DNA of 19,335 bases from Acanthamoeba lenticulata (lineage: Eukaryota; Discosea; Longamoebia; Acanthamoebidae): positions 1 through 19,335 of the forward strand of contig NAVB01000633.1 in NCBI GenBank assembly GCA_002179805.1, read 5' to 3'. Each line of letters starts with the position of its first letter. Within the stretch, counting starts at the first letter, position 1. The position numbers and the translations under genes were made by a program. The notes beneath the pieces are model-generated. The model ran no database searches. It saw nothing but the letters and a program-made list of their open reading frames with translations, and had not been told where the DNA came from. Positions 16,894-19,335 of this stretch are shown piece after piece.

Positions 16894-17012
16894 AGGATAC
16901 GACACGGTGGATTCCCGGGTGGTCGCCCACCCCAGTACTAACACCGCCTGGCGCAGCTTAACTTCGCTGTTCGGATGGGAAGCGGTGCTTTCTGCGCAGT
17001 ATGGCCGTATCC
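16894..17012 (-). rRNA. 5S ribosomal RNA
   Basis: The minus strand carries a full ~119-nt 5S rRNA. It begins GGATACGGCCATACTGCGCA and ends in TCGTATCCT. The ends pair in an 8-bp terminal stem with one G-T. Inside are CCATCCGAACAGCGAAGTTA and TTAGTACTGGGGTGGGCGAC, the conserved loop B/C and helix IV-V regions. I recall this as the Acanthamoeba-type 5S sequence. Transcription by Pol III from internal elements is expected. Only one copy is in the window; it is not in an rDNA context or a visible tandem array. Confidence 0.95.
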
Positions 17013-17174
17013 ATCAGCGCTTGGCTTTATGTACGTTATGTAGATGACATTGAGTACTCTGGGGAACGAGAACGCCGAGCAAAAATGCGGGAGCTCCGCA
17101 AGCAGGGAACGCGACGACCACGATCGGGTAGGGCGCACTCGAGAGGTTTCTCTAACAAAACAGCAATAGCAAAG
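17013..17174. promoter_or_regulatory. Short divergent spacer between 5S rRNA and the right pseudokinase gene
   Basis: These 162 bases separate the 5' ends of a Pol III gene (minus) and a Pol II gene (plus). I see no obvious TATA box. The final ~35 bases before the ATG are weakly similar to the leader of the left copy. Nothing else is recognisable. Confidence 0.35.
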
Positions 17175-18997
17175 ATGGAGAGCACGGCTCCGGCAGGAGG
17201 CCTTGTCCCCGCTGCGCCTGTGTGGCTTGCCCAGGACGACGTCACCTTCTCTGCCAGCTCGGAGTTAGTTGCAAGTGAGTCGAGGGGGAGGATGAGGAGC
17301 GGGGTGGTGCGAAGAGCAAGCTTCAGAGGCCGGCCCGCTTTTGTGTCCGACACCGGTGCTGCAAGTCACGACACTGACCTCCTTGCACACCTCCAGTACT
17401 CCCACCTTCTCTATCTCGTTTTGTCCAATGCGTGCTCAACACTCTGTTAACAACGACGCAAGGGCGGTGTCGGGTCTCGACGAGGGTCTGGCTTCCATTG
17501 TCGGCTTCCTCATCACGCAAGACGCAAGCGGCGATGATGGAGAGGATACGAAGAAAGCGGTGTTGGCCGTGGCCGAGTGCTCCTCCGAGAGCCACCAAGT
17601 GCCGCTGCGAGAGCTGCTCCAAGATGCCACCAGGTAACCTCCCCACCACCCACCCACAAAGAAAGCTGTTGTCGTTGCCTTGATCGGAGCGCTTGGCTCA
17701 TGTCGATGGAGCTGCGCATGACGGCCAGCGAGATGTCATGGAAGGAACGGGCTCAGGTGGCCGAGGACGTGGCCAGTTTGGCCACACTCCTGGTGCATGA
17801 TGAGCGCGCGGACAAGAAGAACAAGGTGGTGCCAGTGGTCGACGCCCATCATGTGCTGGTCGACAAGCACAAGAAGGACAAACAACAACAACAACAACAG
17901 CGAATGCAGCTGGTCGGCCTCCGATGCTCGACGACAAGCGACGCTGCCGAAGAGGATCCCACCAGCCAACTCACTGCCGACTTGGGCCTGCTTCTCGTGG
18001 GTCGACAACGCCACCCGATCTTGCCCCTTGCGTGTGCACTCGAGCTGACGCTGTTCACTTGTGCATGACTCTGTTGACGTGTGCAGAGCTGATCACCCGC
18101 AAGCCGCCTGTGCGCTGCCGTGCGGGGACGGACTCTCTCGTGGCCTTTCCCTCAGCACAAGCCATCCCGTCGATCGATTTGGGCTCGGCTTCGTCGGGCG
18201 TCCGCCTTTCGGTGCCTTCGCCGGGCCGCGGGCACGCCCGCACGCGGTCCATCGGGAACAGCAACGGTGGAGGCCTGGACGCGTTGCGCTCCTCTTCGTC
18301 CGGCGTGTCGCTGGCCACGTCCTCAGGCAGCGGCGTGCACTTGTCCCCGCGCGGCACCTCATTATCATCATCGTCGGGTCTCGACCTGTCGTCATCGGGG
18401 TCGTACGCGCGACGCGGCGGGCTGTTCTCGTCAGACGAGCTGAGAGAGAGGAAGAAGGAGGCCGCCCTCAAGGAGTCCAACTGGGAGCAGGTCCAAGTCA
18501 AGGTACACCGACTTCATTGCCGGGATTGCCCGGAGTCAAGTCGATTCCACTGACCCATCATATGTGCGGCGGAGTCAGGCGTTCACGGCGTGGCTCAACG
18601 GATACCTGAGCCGACGAGAGCTCAAGATCGACAACCTGCAGGACGACCTCAAGGACGGCACCCTGCTCAACCACTTCCTCGAGATCGTCAACTCCACCAA
18701 GGTGCGCTCCCTTTCACGGGCACACGGCAGCTTCTTCTTACACGAACCGAACTCCACACACACACCACACGGAAAGATGCGGCGATGGACGGCAAAGCCC
18801 AACAGCAAGATCACGATGCTGGAGAACCTGAGCATCGGGCTGGCCTTCATCCAAAAGGACATGCACATCAAGCTGGTCGGGATCGGGTCGGAGGACATCT
18901 ACAACGGGTACCTCAAGCTCATCCTGGGCCTCGTGTGGAGCCTCTTCAAGGGTCTCCAGATGCGCCGCCTGGCCTCCCTTGAAGGTCCTCCCCCCCC
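17175..18997 (+). repeat. Right arm of a long inverted duplication
   Basis: Inverted partner of 1-1864. Similarity starts at the ATG and is still perfect at the first 13 bases of intron 6 (GTCCT then eight C), where the left arm leaves the window. The true length is therefore unknown. The arms are about 15 kb apart. Confidence 0.9.
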
Positions 18998-19335
18998 TCT
19001 CTTCGTCTTGACATTTTGGGTTGACCAGCGCGCACACTCACCCGGGTCATTGCTGCGCTTGATCGCAGGTGGAGGATCGATGGAGGAGGGGCTCATGCGG
19101 TGGGTGCGCGAGCAGACCGAGGTCTTGGGCGTCGTCCCTTCTGATTTCAAGGCACGTCTCTGTCTCTCTACTTGACTGACCGCCAATGGAGCACTACTGA
19201 GGTCACTCACCTTCTCTGATGTGCACAATAACAACAGTACGGATTTCGAGACGGCCAAACGTTCGCGGCTCTCATTTCTCGCTTCGATCCGACTCTTCTG
19301 GATCTCGCGGCCGTCAAGGACAAGGTTCGCGCTCC
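17175..19335 (+). CDS. Pseudokinase with inserted tandem CH domains, right copy (3' end outside window)
   Basis: Proposed exons: 17175-17395, 17463-17633, 17690-18000, 18087-18502, 18579-18701, 18777-18984, 19069-19151, 19238-19324. All are in phase, giving ~540 residues before the window ends in intron 8. Residues ~15-240 are a degenerate kinase fold without b3 Lys, HRD or DFG, ending in the aF-like TADLGLLLVELITRKPP. A Ser-rich linker follows, then CH1 (374-~490; AFTAWLNGYLSRRELKIDNL, DIYNGYLKLILGLVWSLF) and the start of CH2 (GSMEEGLMRWVREQTEVLGV; FRDGQTFAALISRFDPTLLD). Intron 7 starts GC (AAG|GCACGT). Introns at LLV|E, QVK|AFT, the CH1-CH2 linker, DFK| and KDK| fall where the central gene also has them, in the same phase. 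The CAA run gives six Gln here and four in the left copy. Kinase C-terminus and any coiled coil or membrane tail are expected beyond the edge. Confidence 0.8.

Noticed and set aside
1..19335. tRNA genes, CRISPR arrays, transposases or viral genes
   Set aside because: No cloverleaf with A/B boxes, no regular short repeats with spacers, and no transposase, reverse transcriptase or capsid-like frames were found by eye.

Overview
The window looks like nuclear DNA of an amoebozoan, most likely Acanthamoeba or a close relative. The coding sequence is mostly GC-rich, genes are cut by many short introns (about 43-104 nt, mostly GT-AG), and a complete 5S rRNA gene matches the Acanthamoeba 5S as I remember it. 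Gene models were assembled by hand from reading frames, splice signals, intron phases and homology between copies in the window; no search was run.

Layout. 1-1864 (minus): 5' part of a gene for a pseudokinase interrupted by tandem calponin-homology (CH) domains, running off the left edge. 2021-3209 (minus): a universal-stress-protein-like gene with three N-terminal repeats. 3210-3534: shared divergent promoter. 3535-11542 (plus): an 18-exon gene for a ~2334-residue protein made of a degenerate TKL-type kinase fold with two CH domains inserted into it, ~1650 residues of coiled coil, one C-terminal membrane span and a 14-residue tail ending LVPT. 11783-12389 (minus): a broken Rac-type GTPase. 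12817-16765 (plus): a second coiled-coil tail-anchored protein (~1292 residues) with a related C-terminus ending GVPS. 16894-17012 (minus): 5S rRNA. 17175-19335 (plus): the second pseudokinase/CH gene, an inverted near-copy of the left-edge gene, running off the right edge.

How it may fit together. Three genes share an unusual design in which a tandem CH actin-binding unit sits inside a catalytically degenerate kinase fold, between the aF and aG helices. The full-length central member adds a long coiled coil and a KASH-like tail, so it resembles a nesprin/interaptin-type linker of actin to the nuclear envelope. The second coiled-coil gene shares the membrane end but not the actin-binding end. 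A Rac-like gene lies between them. The nuclear-envelope role is an inference from architecture and the terminal motif.

The two edge genes form inverted arms about 15 kb apart. Their exons 5 and 6 are identical base for base, while the introns between them are largely unrelated.
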